Below, one piece after another: positions 1 through 6,222 of a stretch of DNA of 6,523 nucleotides (within the stretch, counting starts at the first letter, position 1; every line of letters starts with the position of its first letter). The DNA is taken from NCBI GenBank assembly GCA_964604565.1, contig CAZRZN010000241.1, forward strand, positions 1 to 6,523, read 5' to 3'. The position numbers were made by a program, and so were the translations under genes. Below the pieces are notes generated by a model that did no database searches, was not told where the DNA came from, and saw nothing but the letters and a program-made list of their open reading frames with translations. The DNA is from CAZRZN01 sp964604565 (GTDB taxonomy: Bacteria > Pseudomonadota > Alphaproteobacteria > Rhodobacterales > Rhodobacteraceae).

Positions 1-40
1 TGCCATCGACTGCAAGTTCCGTGGCAATGGACTCTGTCAT
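1..40 (-). CDS. N-terminal fragment of a divergent gene, product unknown
   Basis: Only the first 13 codons lie in the window (MTESIATELAVDG), so no function can be given. The start is the ATG whose complement is at 38-40. It is preceded on the minus strand by AAGGA (complement at 50-54) nine bases upstream, a good ribosome binding site. Another in-window ATG at 48-50 (complement) opens a different frame but abuts the AAGGA with no spacing, so I prefer the ATG at 40. The gene is divergent from the ATP-grasp operon, so the 430 bases between them probably carry promoters for both. The call rests on start context and an open frame only. Confidence 0.4.
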   Translation of the reverse strand, partial: MTESIATELAVDG

Positions 41-65
41 TTCGCGGCATCCTTTTCTTCCTGCC

Positions 66-99
66 CGTAGATAGGGGTTCCAGTCACGGGAAGCTCAAG
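66..99 (-). promoter_or_regulatory. Possible promoter of the left-edge gene, heat-shock-like
   Basis: On the minus strand CTTG (complement at 96-99) is followed after 20 bases by CCTATCTACG (complement at 66-75). From memory, the alphaproteobacterial RpoH consensus is CTTG, 17-18 bases, CYTATNTNNG. The -10 half matches fully but the spacer is two or three bases too long. The position, about 26 bases from the ATG at 40, suits a promoter with a short leader carrying the AAGGA site. This is a weak prediction. Confidence 0.2.
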
Positions 100-389
100 G
101 GGCCGGGGAAAATATTTCAATCATTGCCCGGATCCTGCCCCGACAGCTTTCGGCCAAGGCAAACGCCGATGCGACAGGCGCAGCGGGGGGCCGCGCACCC
201 AGGTAGACAGCGTCGGTTAAAGCCGTGCCCGCGCCCCCTCGGCGGGATCCCCGTGCTGGTCAGGACCTAATACCTGCATCATTTCAATGCCTTGCCGGAC
301 CCCAGGTTGTGCTTTGCCGGTCTGCGTGTTAGGTCAGGGGTCATGCTTTGAAACACGCCGCCAAATTCGCTGTGTCAGCGCCACCCCCT

Positions 390-409
390 CATCACATCGC
401 GACGTGATG
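390..409. promoter_or_regulatory. 20-base imperfect palindrome, candidate operator or leader hairpin
   Basis: The sequence CATCACATCGCGACGTGATG is its own reverse complement except for one mismatched pair (positions 396 and 403), giving 18 of 20 matching bases. The arms are CATCAC and GTGATG around a TCGCGA core. It ends 61 bases before the ATG of the ATP-grasp gene, in non-coding DNA. This fits a dimeric repressor or activator site for the operon. As RNA it could also fold into a stem. No regulator gene lies in the window to pair with it, so the role is inferred. Confidence 0.45.
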
Positions 410-429
410 TCCGGATTCGCCGGAGCGAA
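410..429 (+). promoter_or_regulatory. Two mutually exclusive short hairpins in the operon leader
   Basis: TCCGG (410-414) and CCGGA (420-424) form a perfect five-base-pair stem with a five-base loop. TTCGC (416-420) and GCGAA (425-429) form another five-base-pair stem with a CGGA tetraloop. They share bases 416-424, so only one can form at a time. They abut the dyad at 390-409 and lie 41 bases before the ATP-grasp start. They could be part of a structured leader, but short GC-rich stems also arise by chance. Confidence 0.25.
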
Positions 430-470
430 GGGGATTTGCGCACGGGTTTGCAGGCGGGAAATGGAGATCC

Positions 471-1697
471 ATGTCGGACTATGACAAGAACAAAGGATAT
501 ATTGCCCTACTTGGGTGGAGCCTGAATGCCATCGACGCGGTTGACCGGTTCGACCGGCGCTACATCGTGGTCGCGCCCCCATGGGCAGAGGAATATTGCA
601 AGGCGAACGGCATCCCCTACATGGCGTGGGATTTTGACCGGCTGAACGAACGCTCGCACGAGATCGCGCACAAGCTGAAGGACGAGGGGGTCGATGTTGC
701 GATTCCGTTGTTCGAGGAAACCGTGGAATGGGCCGGGGCGATCAATTCCGTCCTGCTGAAAAACCCGCGTCTGCTGGGCCAGTCAATGCTTTTCCGCGAC
801 AAGTCGCTGATGAAACGCCGTGCACAGTTGGGCGGTATCCGGGTCGGTGTGTTCGAAGAAGCGCATGACAAGGGCGACGTGATCCGCTTTCTCAAGCGCG
901 TGAACCAGACTCTGCTAAAACTGGAAGGCGATGTGAACGATCCGATTCACTTCAAGGCCTTTGACAAGTCAGGCACGGCCGGACACCGCGTGATCCGCAC
1001 GCCGGAGGACGTCGACAATATCCCGGACGATGAATTTCCCGCGCTGCTGGAAAGTCACCTGGACGGCTGGGAATTTGCGGTCGAGGCATGGATCAAGGAT
1101 CGCAAGATCCAGTTCCTGAACATCTCGGAATACGTGACGCTGGGCTATTCGGTCTTCGTGCCCGCGACGCCGGAACTGGAACAGCACCGCCAGCGCATCA
1201 CCGAGGAAATCGAAAAGCTGATCGAGACCTTCGACATCGATTTCGGGTTCATTCATCCCGAATACTTCCTGACCAGCGACAACAAGCTCTATTTCGGTGA
1301 GGTCGCCTATCGTCCGCCGGGCTTCAACGCGCTGGAACTGATCGAGCGCGCCTATGGCTTCAACGGGTATCAGGGTCTGGTCGTGGCCTTCGATCCGAAG
1401 ACCACGCAGGAAGAGCTTGATGCATTCTTCCCGGAACCTATCAAGGACGCGAAAGGCCATGCCGGATGCTTTGGCGTCTATCCCCGCCGCCGTGTCATCG
1501 ACCATCTGGCGCTCCCCTCCGAGACGGAAAACGACCCGTATTTCGAGTTCCACGAGCTGATGGAGCCGATGTCGCAAAAGGTCACCAAGCGGACCGCCTT
1601 CGGCACGCATTGGGGGCTTGTCTATTTCTTCGGCGAGGATCCGCATCGCCTGCGGGATCTGCTGAAATCGCAAGAGGAGCTTGATTTCTACGTATGA
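471..1697 (+). CDS. ATP-grasp ligase, substrate unknown
   Basis: The 408-residue soluble protein has no signal peptide or membrane segment. Residues 1-95 look like the Rossmann-like pre-ATP-grasp domain. DKSLMKRR (D110, K111) begins the ATP-grasp core. K162 in FKAF is a likely ATP-contacting lysine, and GWEFAVEAW (E201, E205) fits the hinge and ATP-binding strand. HPEYF (E264) and GEVAYRPPG (E277, R281) form the metal and phosphate site. Such enzymes activate a carboxylate as acyl phosphate and join it to an amine or thiol; the partners here cannot be read. The usual E-x-N is E-V-A here (A279). About 120 residues follow the core as a C-terminal domain. The ATG at 471 has GGAG four bases upstream. 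The stop overlaps the next start (ATGA), so the two genes are probably co-translated. The fold call is strong and the reaction open. Confidence 0.85.
   Translation: MSDYDKNKGYIALLGWSLNAIDAVDRFDRRYIVVAPPWAEEYCKANGIPYMAWDFDRLNERSHEIAHKLKDEGVDVAIPLFEETVEWAGAINSVLLKNPRLLGQSMLFRDKSLMKRRAQLGGIRVGVFEEAHDKGDVIRFLKRVNQTLLKLEGDVNDPIHFKAFDKSGTAGHRVIRTPEDVDNIPDDEFPALLESHLDGWEFAVEAWIKDRKIQFLNISEYVTLGYSVFVPATPELEQHRQRITEEIEKLIETFDIDFGFIHPEYFLTSDNKLYFGEVAYRPPGFNALELIERAYGFNGYQGLVVAFDPKTTQEELDAFFPEPIKDAKGHAGCFGVYPRRRVIDHLALPSETENDPYFEFHELMEPMSQKVTKRTAFGTHWGLVYFFGEDPHRLRDLLKSQEELDFYV
1674..1697 (+). promoter_or_regulatory. Coupled stop/start (ATGA) with distant Shine-Dalgarno
   Basis: The ATP-grasp stop TGA (1695-1697) overlaps the ATG (1694-1696) of the next gene. 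A strong GAGGAG lies at 1674-1679, but its end is 14 bases before that ATG, farther than usual. Translation of the second gene therefore probably depends on ribosomes finishing the first. An alternative start is GTG at 1733-1735, in frame (codon 14), with CGGGAG at 1718-1723 at a normal nine-base spacing. Confidence 0.5.
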
Positions 1698-3724
1698 CCT
1701 CAGAAACCTTCGAGACGCGGGAGCCACGAACCGTGACGCAAAACGCAGACGATCTTGCGCAAAAGCTGGACGCGGGCATCGCGCGTCTCGAAGAGGCGCG
1801 GCCCTTCGCCAAGCCGCGCTTTCAGATGCCGGTGCTGGATCTGGTCGGACGGGTGCTGACCCTTCCTGGCGGACTGGGGGCGGTCTTTGACCGTGCGGGC
1901 CGCCTTGATCAGGCGGGCATCTTTGGCGGATCGGACTGGGACCGGCCCGCCACATTGATCCCGCAGCTTGTCGCGCAATCGCTGGAAAGCGATCAGCGCC
2001 GCACCGCGACGATCGAGGCGCTCAGCCTCTTGCGGTTCCTGTCAGTGGCGTCGGGGACGGCCTCTCATTCCGAGATTCACGCCGATTATGCGCGGCATTT
2101 CCTGACGCAGGCTCTGGCGCTCAACCTGCGCCATTTCTTTGGCGGCGCGGACGAGGCGCTGCGCGGCAACGAAATGGCGGCGCCGGTCTTGCAGTTCATT
2201 GCCGAAAAAATCGGGTTCGAGGACGTGATCGGCGTGCTGGTGCCTGAGATCTGGCGCATTCTGGAACAGCGGCCGCTACAGGTGGACCGGGTCAAGAACA
2301 TGATCGCGCAAATCTCCGTGGCGGTCATCGAACGCGGGCATGGCGGATCGGACCGTCTTGGCGCGGAACGTCTGGTTGGCGCGCTCTTCGGGCCGAGCAC
2401 GGCCAGCCGGGACGATCCCGGGCTGGACGCCTACGAGGCGCGTCTGTCCAAGATGGACGGCACCGCGCGCCGGCAGGAGGCGCTGGCCTTTGCCCGCGCG
2501 ATGCATGACACGGGCCTCGTGTCGGATTATCACGCCTTTTTCCTGCGCTGGACCGTGACGAACCCCGATCCGCCGCTGGTGCCCGAGGCGCTGGGTCTGG
2601 GATCGACGGGTCTGGATTGCTGGCGCTTTTACCAGAGCCTGTGCCAGCGCCTGATCGACAAGGCCGTGCATCCGCAGACGGCGCAGGCGGTCTACGGGTT
2701 GGCAAATCTTCTGGAACGCGGGGTCCTGCACAGTTCGCCCATCGCGCCGGCGCTGGAACGTCAGCTTGCCCTGCGGATCCACGAGGATGTTGCGCAGCGG
2801 ATCGGACTGGCCTTCGGTGACGCGGTAACGCCGGAGGTGCGGCTGCTGGCCGGGGTGATCGAATTGATGGGCCAGCCGCTCGGGATCGGTCAGGGCGTCA
2901 ACCCGACCTGCCAATCGGCCCGGGCGCTGTCGATGTGGGCCTTGAACGACCCGGATTTCCTGCTGCATGTGATCAATCAGGGCGCGCAGTTCGACACGAT
3001 CATGATGCATTTCGAGGGCACGCAGATCTCTTCCCACGACCTGCCGGAACGGCAACCGGCCTTCGTGCCCTTTGACACGGATCCCGTGTCGGTCGTCACG
3101 GTTCCGCATCTGGATCGCATGTATGCGGAGATGGGGCGACTTTGCATGGGGCGGCCGGGCGATCCGCATCGCTGGATCAATCCGGAGTTCCATGGATGGT
3201 GGGTCGGGCGCGAATGCGTCGTGGCGGTCGACGTGGCGACCGGGATGCTGTCGGATTTCGACGGATTCGTGCGCCGCTTCTATGCCAGCTACAACCCCGC
3301 CTACAACGGCGGTCAGCCGGTGATCCACCCGCAACCTGCCGGCGTGGCGGTGACGGATTCTGGCGGACGTTTCGTCGGGTGGCACGCCATCTCCATCCTG
3401 CGTGTCGCAGCAGGCAGCGATTCCGACATTCGGGTCTACTTCTTCAATCCGAACAACGACAGCGGGCAGGATTGGGGACAGGGCGTGCAGGTGTCCACCT
3501 CCGGCAACGGAGAGCGGCATGGCGAATCTTCCCTGCCCTTCGACGAGTTTACATCCAGGCTTTACCTGTTTCACGACGATCCGATCCGCGACTATGCGGC
3601 GGGGGCCGGATATGTCCCGCAACCCATCGTCGATCAGGTCACGCGACTGACGCAGAAAAGCTGGGCAGCCGACCGGATCGCGCCGGAGACAGCACCGGGG
3701 GATGGCCTACAAACAGGGGCCTGA
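1694..3724 (+). CDS. Putative papain-like cysteine hydrolase with long helical N-terminal region
   Basis: I know no name for this 676-residue protein. Residues 1-390 are mostly predicted helix, rich in Ala, Leu, Arg and Glu, with no signal peptide or membrane span. Residues 395-640 carry a papain-like arrangement. Q400 lies six residues before C406 in QGVNPTC, as Q19 and C25 do in papain (oxyanion Gln and nucleophile), and a helix follows. H564 in GWHAISILRV starts a hydrophobic strand. N585 in YFFNPNN ends the next strand, where papain has its third catalytic residue. The C406-H564 gap is 158 residues, against 134 in papain. FDEFTSRLYLF (616-626) closes the domain. Coupling to the ATP-grasp gene suggests an amidase, peptidase or transferase acting on the ligase's product or target, in the cytoplasm. 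It could be an inactive homologue or a transglutaminase-like enzyme. GTG at 1733 is an alternative start. The gene call is firm; the fold is motif-based. Confidence 0.8.
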   Translation: MTSETFETREPRTVTQNADDLAQKLDAGIARLEEARPFAKPRFQMPVLDLVGRVLTLPGGLGAVFDRAGRLDQAGIFGGSDWDRPATLIPQLVAQSLESDQRRTATIEALSLLRFLSVASGTASHSEIHADYARHFLTQALALNLRHFFGGADEALRGNEMAAPVLQFIAEKIGFEDVIGVLVPEIWRILEQRPLQVDRVKNMIAQISVAVIERGHGGSDRLGAERLVGALFGPSTASRDDPGLDAYEARLSKMDGTARRQEALAFARAMHDTGLVSDYHAFFLRWTVTNPDPPLVPEALGLGSTGLDCWRFYQSLCQRLIDKAVHPQTAQAVYGLANLLERGVLHSSPIAPALERQLALRIHEDVAQRIGLAFGDAVTPEVRLLAGVIELMGQPLGIGQGVNPTCQSARALSMWALNDPDFLLHVINQGAQFDTIMMHFEGTQISSHDLPERQPAFVPFDTDPVSVVTVPHLDRMYAEMGRLCMGRPGDPHRWINPEFHGWWVGRECVVAVDVATGMLSDFDGFVRRFYASYNPAYNGGQPVIHPQPAGVAVTDSGGRFVGWHAISILRVAAGSDSDIRVYFFNPNNDSGQDWGQGVQVSTSGNGERHGESSLPFDEFTSRLYLFHDDPIRDYAAGAGYVPQPIVDQVTRLTQKSWAADRIAPETAPGDGLQTGA

Positions 3725-4035
3725 GGACCGTCCTTCCGGCGCAGGTCAGCACCTGTGGGGGCATTCAGGCTTGCGCGTTCATGGCCCACCCCTGCAACGC
3801 GCCTGATTTCAGCCGCGTTCAGGACTGGGAACACGTCGTCGATGCGGCGCGCCCTGCGTGTTCCGCCCGCGTTCGATGGCCCGGTCGGAGGGAACGGCGC
3901 GACCAAGGGTCAGCATATGGGAAGGGGAGCCGTGTGCAGTGCGATCTGGCACACTGAACCTTTGACATCATCGCATCCTGCACTGGTCCGCCCGAACCGG
4001 GTGCGGTGCGACCCGCCCTTGCCCTCATGCCGGTG
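3725..4035. other. Gene-free region between converging genes
   Basis: The plus-strand operon ends at 3724 and the minus-strand NTF2-like gene ends at 4036, so terminators would be expected here. I see small inverted repeats: CAGGT/ACCTG around 3742-3755, and CCGC..GCGG with an inner CCG/CGG pairing at 3988-4006. Neither is followed by a T tract on either strand, so I do not call an intrinsic terminator. The open frames here have composition and sequence typical of shadow frames, and no gene is supported. Confidence 0.55.
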
Positions 4036-4383
4036 TCAGTCTGTCGGGGTCTGCTGGTGGGACAGGCGCTGCCCCTTGTCGGCATCGGTCAGATAGGTCG
4101 ACGTGCAAAGCGCCTCGTAGACCGGCTCACCATTGCGTTCGGCAGAGACGCGATAGGCCAGCACGGCAACCTCGCCGACGCGGGAGATGAATTGCTCGGT
4201 CATCTCGACGGAGCGCCAACGCTGCGCGACCTCCTTTTCCCGGAACAGGGCGTCGCCGTGCAAAATCCCCGCAGGATATGGAAAGACGAACACGGCCTCC
4301 TTGGCGGTCATCTGCCGGGCGCTGTCTGCGCCTTCGGTCCAGAAGCGTGTCTCAAGATCCCAAATTGCGTCGTCAGAAATCAT
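4036..4383 (-). CDS. Small NTF2/SnoaL-like (DUF4440-type) protein
   Basis: The 115-residue protein has the size and pattern of a single NTF2-like cone domain. An amphipathic N-terminal helix (IWDLETRFW, about 7-15) leads to FVFPYPAGILHGD (about 32-44), then a helix with the Arg/Trp-rich EVAQRWRSVEM (about 50-60). Alternating hydrophobic strands follow: EQFISRVGEVAVLAYRVSAE and PVYEALCTSTYL. Family members are pocketed folds used as enzymes, binding proteins or toxin-immunity modules, so no reaction can be assigned. The ATG at 4383 has AGGGA (complement at 4391-4395) seven bases upstream. It lies downstream of cbpM on the same strand, 251 bases away, so it probably has its own promoter. No secretion signal is visible. 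Confidence 0.75.
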   Translation of the reverse strand: MISDDAIWDLETRFWTEGADSARQMTAKEAVFVFPYPAGILHGDALFREKEVAQRWRSVEMTEQFISRVGEVAVLAYRVSAERNGEPVYEALCTSTYLTDADKGQRLSHQQTPTD

Positions 4384-4442
4384 GTTTCATTCCCTATCGG
4401 GTCAGCGGTCCTGCGGGTTGGCAGATGTCCTCTCCCCGGGTC

Positions 4443-4448
4443 AGTATA
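4443..4448 (-). promoter_or_regulatory. Possible -10 element for the NTF2-like gene
   Basis: On the minus strand TATACT matches the sigma-70 -10 consensus at five of six bases. It lies 60 bases upstream of the ATG at 4383 in the only AT-rich patch of this 251-base gap. Seventeen bases further upstream is TCGCAA (complement at 4466-4471), a poor -35 with three of six matches. The element supports separate expression from cbpA-cbpM but is weak on its own. Confidence 0.3.
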
Positions 4449-4634
4449 TTGCAGCGACAGGACATTTGCGAGCCGATGGCAGGGCACGCTCCTCCTGCTT
4501 GCCTTTTGCACTGAGATCCAAGCAGAAGCAGGGTTGCACCAGCCAGCGCGGCGTGCCGCAAAAGCGTCTCGATGCCGCAGGGCGCAGGCGGCTCCGCGGT
4601 GCATTTTTGCCCCAGTGTTGTCGCGCGCAAACCC

Positions 4635-4964
4635 TCAGGTATCCCGCAACGCATCCGAAATCTGGGCCTGCACGTCCGCTGGCAGGGCGTCGATCACGCG
4701 CGCCATCGCCGCGAGGTCCTGACGCGCCGCATGCAACTGGTCTATCAGCGACAGGACGATGCCCAGCGCAGTTTCATCGAGGTCAAGATCCTGCGAGAGA
4801 TCGCAAAGCAGTTCCAGCCGCGCAATATCGACACGTCGAAAGACCAGACCGTCCTTGCGGCGCTGGGGCGTGATCAGGTCATTGTCCACGAACCGCACCA
4901 GTTCGCTGCGCGTCAGACGCGTCACCGTCATGACGACATCCTCTTCGGACAGGGTTTCCGTCAT
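4635..4964 (-). CDS. cbpM: CbpM-type chaperone modulator
   Basis: The 109-residue protein belongs with the CbpM/MerR_2-type modulators (E. coli CbpM is about 101 residues). In E. coli, CbpM binds the J-domain of CbpA and blocks its stimulation of DnaK. Residues about 15-50 form a winged-helix-like segment (TRSELVRFVDNDLITP, then FRRVDIARLELL). A leucine-rich helical C-terminal half follows (about 50-107), with IVLSLIDQLHAARQDL. It lies directly after cbpA, and its ATG overlaps the cbpA stop in ATGA, which supports both identity and coupling. AAGGAG (complement at 4972-4977) seven bases upstream fixes the start at 4964. M12 is a less likely alternative. The identity rests on context and sequence pattern together. 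Confidence 0.85.
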   Translation of the reverse strand: MTETLSEEDVVMTVTRLTRSELVRFVDNDLITPQRRKDGLVFRRVDIARLELLCDLSQDLDLDETALGIVLSLIDQLHAARQDLAAMARVIDALPADVQAQISDALRDT

Positions 4965-5908
4965 GTCCCGGCTCCTTTCATCAGATCGGCCCTTGGGTCA
5001 AAACTCTGTGTCTTGCGCCATTCCGACAGGAAGTCCCGCAGTTCGGCGTCGGGCTTCGGTGGCACGACAATCCGCAATTCGACCTTTTGATCGCCTTTCG
5101 TCTTCTGGCCGGGTCGCGCAACACCCCGCCCGCGCAGCCGCAGAACACGACCAGAGCTGGCGCCTTCGGGGATCGTGAGACCGACGGGACCATCTATCGT
5201 GGGCGTCGTGACCTTGCCGCCCAGCACCGCCTCATCCAGAGTGATGGGCAGGGTCAGCAGGATGTCATCCCCGTCGCGCCGGAAAACCGCATGAGGATCG
5301 ACGCTGACAGTGATCAGCGCATCGCCCGGTGATCCGCCCCCGTAGCCCGGTGCGCCCTTGCCCCGCAGTCGCAGGGTCTGACCGTCTTCGGTTCCGGGCG
5401 GAATCCTGACCGCGAGGTTCTGACCGTCCGGCAAGGTGATGCGCGTCTCGGCGCCGCGCACCGCGTCCATGAAGGGCACGTTGAGCGTATAGCGGGCATC
5501 CGGCCCCGGTGCCGAAAACCCCTGATCGCCAAACGGTCCGCCGCCGGGCTGGCCGGCTCGGCCGCGCATGAATTCGGCGAAGATGTCGGATGGATCGCTG
5601 TCCGGTCCGAAACCTCGGTCCCGCCGGTAGGTATTGTCCGACGCATCAGCGAAGTCCCGATAATACTGACGCTGTGGGCGTTCCGCGCCCAGACCGTCGA
5701 TTTCCCCGGCGTCGTAGCGCGCACGGGTCTCTGGATCCTTCAGGATTTCATAGGCGGCGGAAATGGCCTTGAACCGCGCTTCGGCCTTTGGATCGTCTGG
5801 GTGCAGGTCGGGATGACTGGTGCGCACGAGCTTGCGATACGCCTTCTTGATGTCATCCGCCGAGGCTGTCCTTGTCAGGCCAAGCGCTTTGTAGGGATCG
5901 TTGGGCAT
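4961..5908 (-). CDS. cbpA: CbpA-type DnaJ-family co-chaperone (Hsp40)
   Basis: This 315-residue protein matches the length of CbpA (E. coli, 306). The J-domain spans about 5-66, with HPD at 32-34, the motif that stimulates DnaK ATPase. Residues about 70-136 are a linker with a Gly/Phe/Pro-rich part (about 99-136) including DPSDIFAEFMRG. No CXXCXGXG zinc repeats are present, so it is a class B protein, not DnaJ itself. Two C-terminal substrate-binding beta domains follow (about 138-300), with the family phrases IPPGTEDGQTLRLRGKG and IPEGASSGRVLRLRGRG. It acts in the cytoplasm, delivering unfolded clients to DnaK; E. coli CbpA also binds curved DNA. The ATG at 5908 has GAGGA (complement at 5915-5919) six bases upstream. 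The gene overlaps cbpM by four bases. I found no heat-shock promoter upstream. Confidence 0.93.
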   Translation of the reverse strand: MPNDPYKALGLTRTASADDIKKAYRKLVRTSHPDLHPDDPKAEARFKAISAAYEILKDPETRARYDAGEIDGLGAERPQRQYYRDFADASDNTYRRDRGFGPDSDPSDIFAEFMRGRAGQPGGGPFGDQGFSAPGPDARYTLNVPFMDAVRGAETRITLPDGQNLAVRIPPGTEDGQTLRLRGKGAPGYGGGSPGDALITVSVDPHAVFRRDGDDILLTLPITLDEAVLGGKVTTPTIDGPVGLTIPEGASSGRVLRLRGRGVARPGQKTKGDQKVELRIVVPPKPDAELRDFLSEWRKTQSFDPRADLMKGAGT

Positions 5909-5997
5909 CCGGGGTCCTCATCGTCATCCATGGCGCCGCGCCTTGCGCAGACCGCAGGCAGGTTGAATGGCCGGACATGCATGCCATGGCTGTGGGC

Positions 5998-6007
5998 GTG
6001 ACGTCAC
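5998..6007. repeat. Perfect 10-base palindrome upstream of cbpA
   Basis: GTGACGTCAC reads the same on both strands and lies 90 bases upstream of the cbpA ATG. A regulator site is possible, but a ten-base palindrome is short enough to occur by chance. Confidence 0.25.
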
Positions 6008-6190
6008 TGATCCAGGTCAAGGCAGGCGGGTTACACATGCTGATCCCTCGGCTTGGGCATGATGGCTCCTGCGGCACCGACAATCCGGCCAAGAAGAAGA
6101 CAGGGATTCCTACGCAGGGCGATCCACTGTTCAAGGTCCAGGGCGCAACCCTTGCGGTCGCGTGCTGTCAGGCACGTCGGCCCACAGGGT

Positions 6191-6210
6191 CTGCGCGGCC
6201 ACCGGCGCAG
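6191..6210 (-). terminator. Possible hairpin terminator of the right-edge gene
   Basis: CTGCGC (6191-6196) and GCGCAG (6205-6210) form a perfect six-base-pair GC-rich stem with an eight-base loop. It starts 13 bases after the stop of the repeat protein gene on the minus strand. No T tract follows, so it is not a classic intrinsic terminator. Confidence 0.2.
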
Positions 6211-6222
6211 CCAGCGAACAGG

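Larger units (their letters stand above)
41..470. other. Divergent intergenic region upstream of the ATP-grasp operon
   Basis: This stretch has no convincing gene. The open frame at 287-484 reads Cys- and Arg-rich protein of no recognisable kind and runs into the ATP-grasp start in another frame. The left part should hold the promoter of the minus-strand gene. The right part holds a 20-base dyad (390-409) and two overlapping hairpins (410-429) ahead of the operon. A GC-rich hairpin is possible at 228-246 (CCCGC and GCGGG arms, nine-base loop). I see no clear sigma-70 promoter for the operon: TTGAAA at 348-353 has only a poor -10 match 17 bases downstream. No riboswitch class was recognised. 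Confidence 0.6.
5909..6222. other. Gene-free region upstream of cbpA
   Basis: This region should hold the cbpA promoter and the end of the transcript from the right-edge gene. I found no convincing -10/-35 pair. TTGACC occurs on the minus strand (complement near 6013-6018) without a matching -10. A perfect ten-base palindrome lies at 5998-6007, and CATGCATG at 5976-5983 is also self-complementary. A plus-strand frame is open from about 5977 to the window edge, but its right half is antisense to the repeat gene and its left half resembles no family I know. I do not call it a gene. Confidence 0.5.

Noticed and set aside
287..484. Plus-strand 65-codon frame upstream of the ATP-grasp gene, considered as a precursor or leader peptide.
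   Set aside because: It overlaps the ATP-grasp start out of frame, spans the dyad and hairpins, has no good ribosome binding site and no leader/core organisation.
969..1955. Long minus-strand open frame of 328 codons.
   Set aside because: It lies antisense to the ATP-grasp gene and the start of the next gene, and reads as Arg/Gln/Pro-rich sequence with no family pattern. This is a GC-rich shadow frame.
2276..3622. Long minus-strand open frame of 448 codons.
   Set aside because: It is antisense to the papain-like gene, very rich in Arg, His and Asp, and shows no domain pattern. The plus-strand frame has motif and operon support.
4548..4592. GC-rich inverted repeats (GCGGC/GCCGC pairs) downstream of cbpM, considered as a terminator.
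   Set aside because: On the minus strand the T run precedes the nearer hairpin instead of following it, and the other stem has no T tract, so termination is not supported.
4006..4722. Plus-strand 238-codon frame.
   Set aside because: It is antisense to the NTF2-like gene and part of cbpM, with no recognisable domain.
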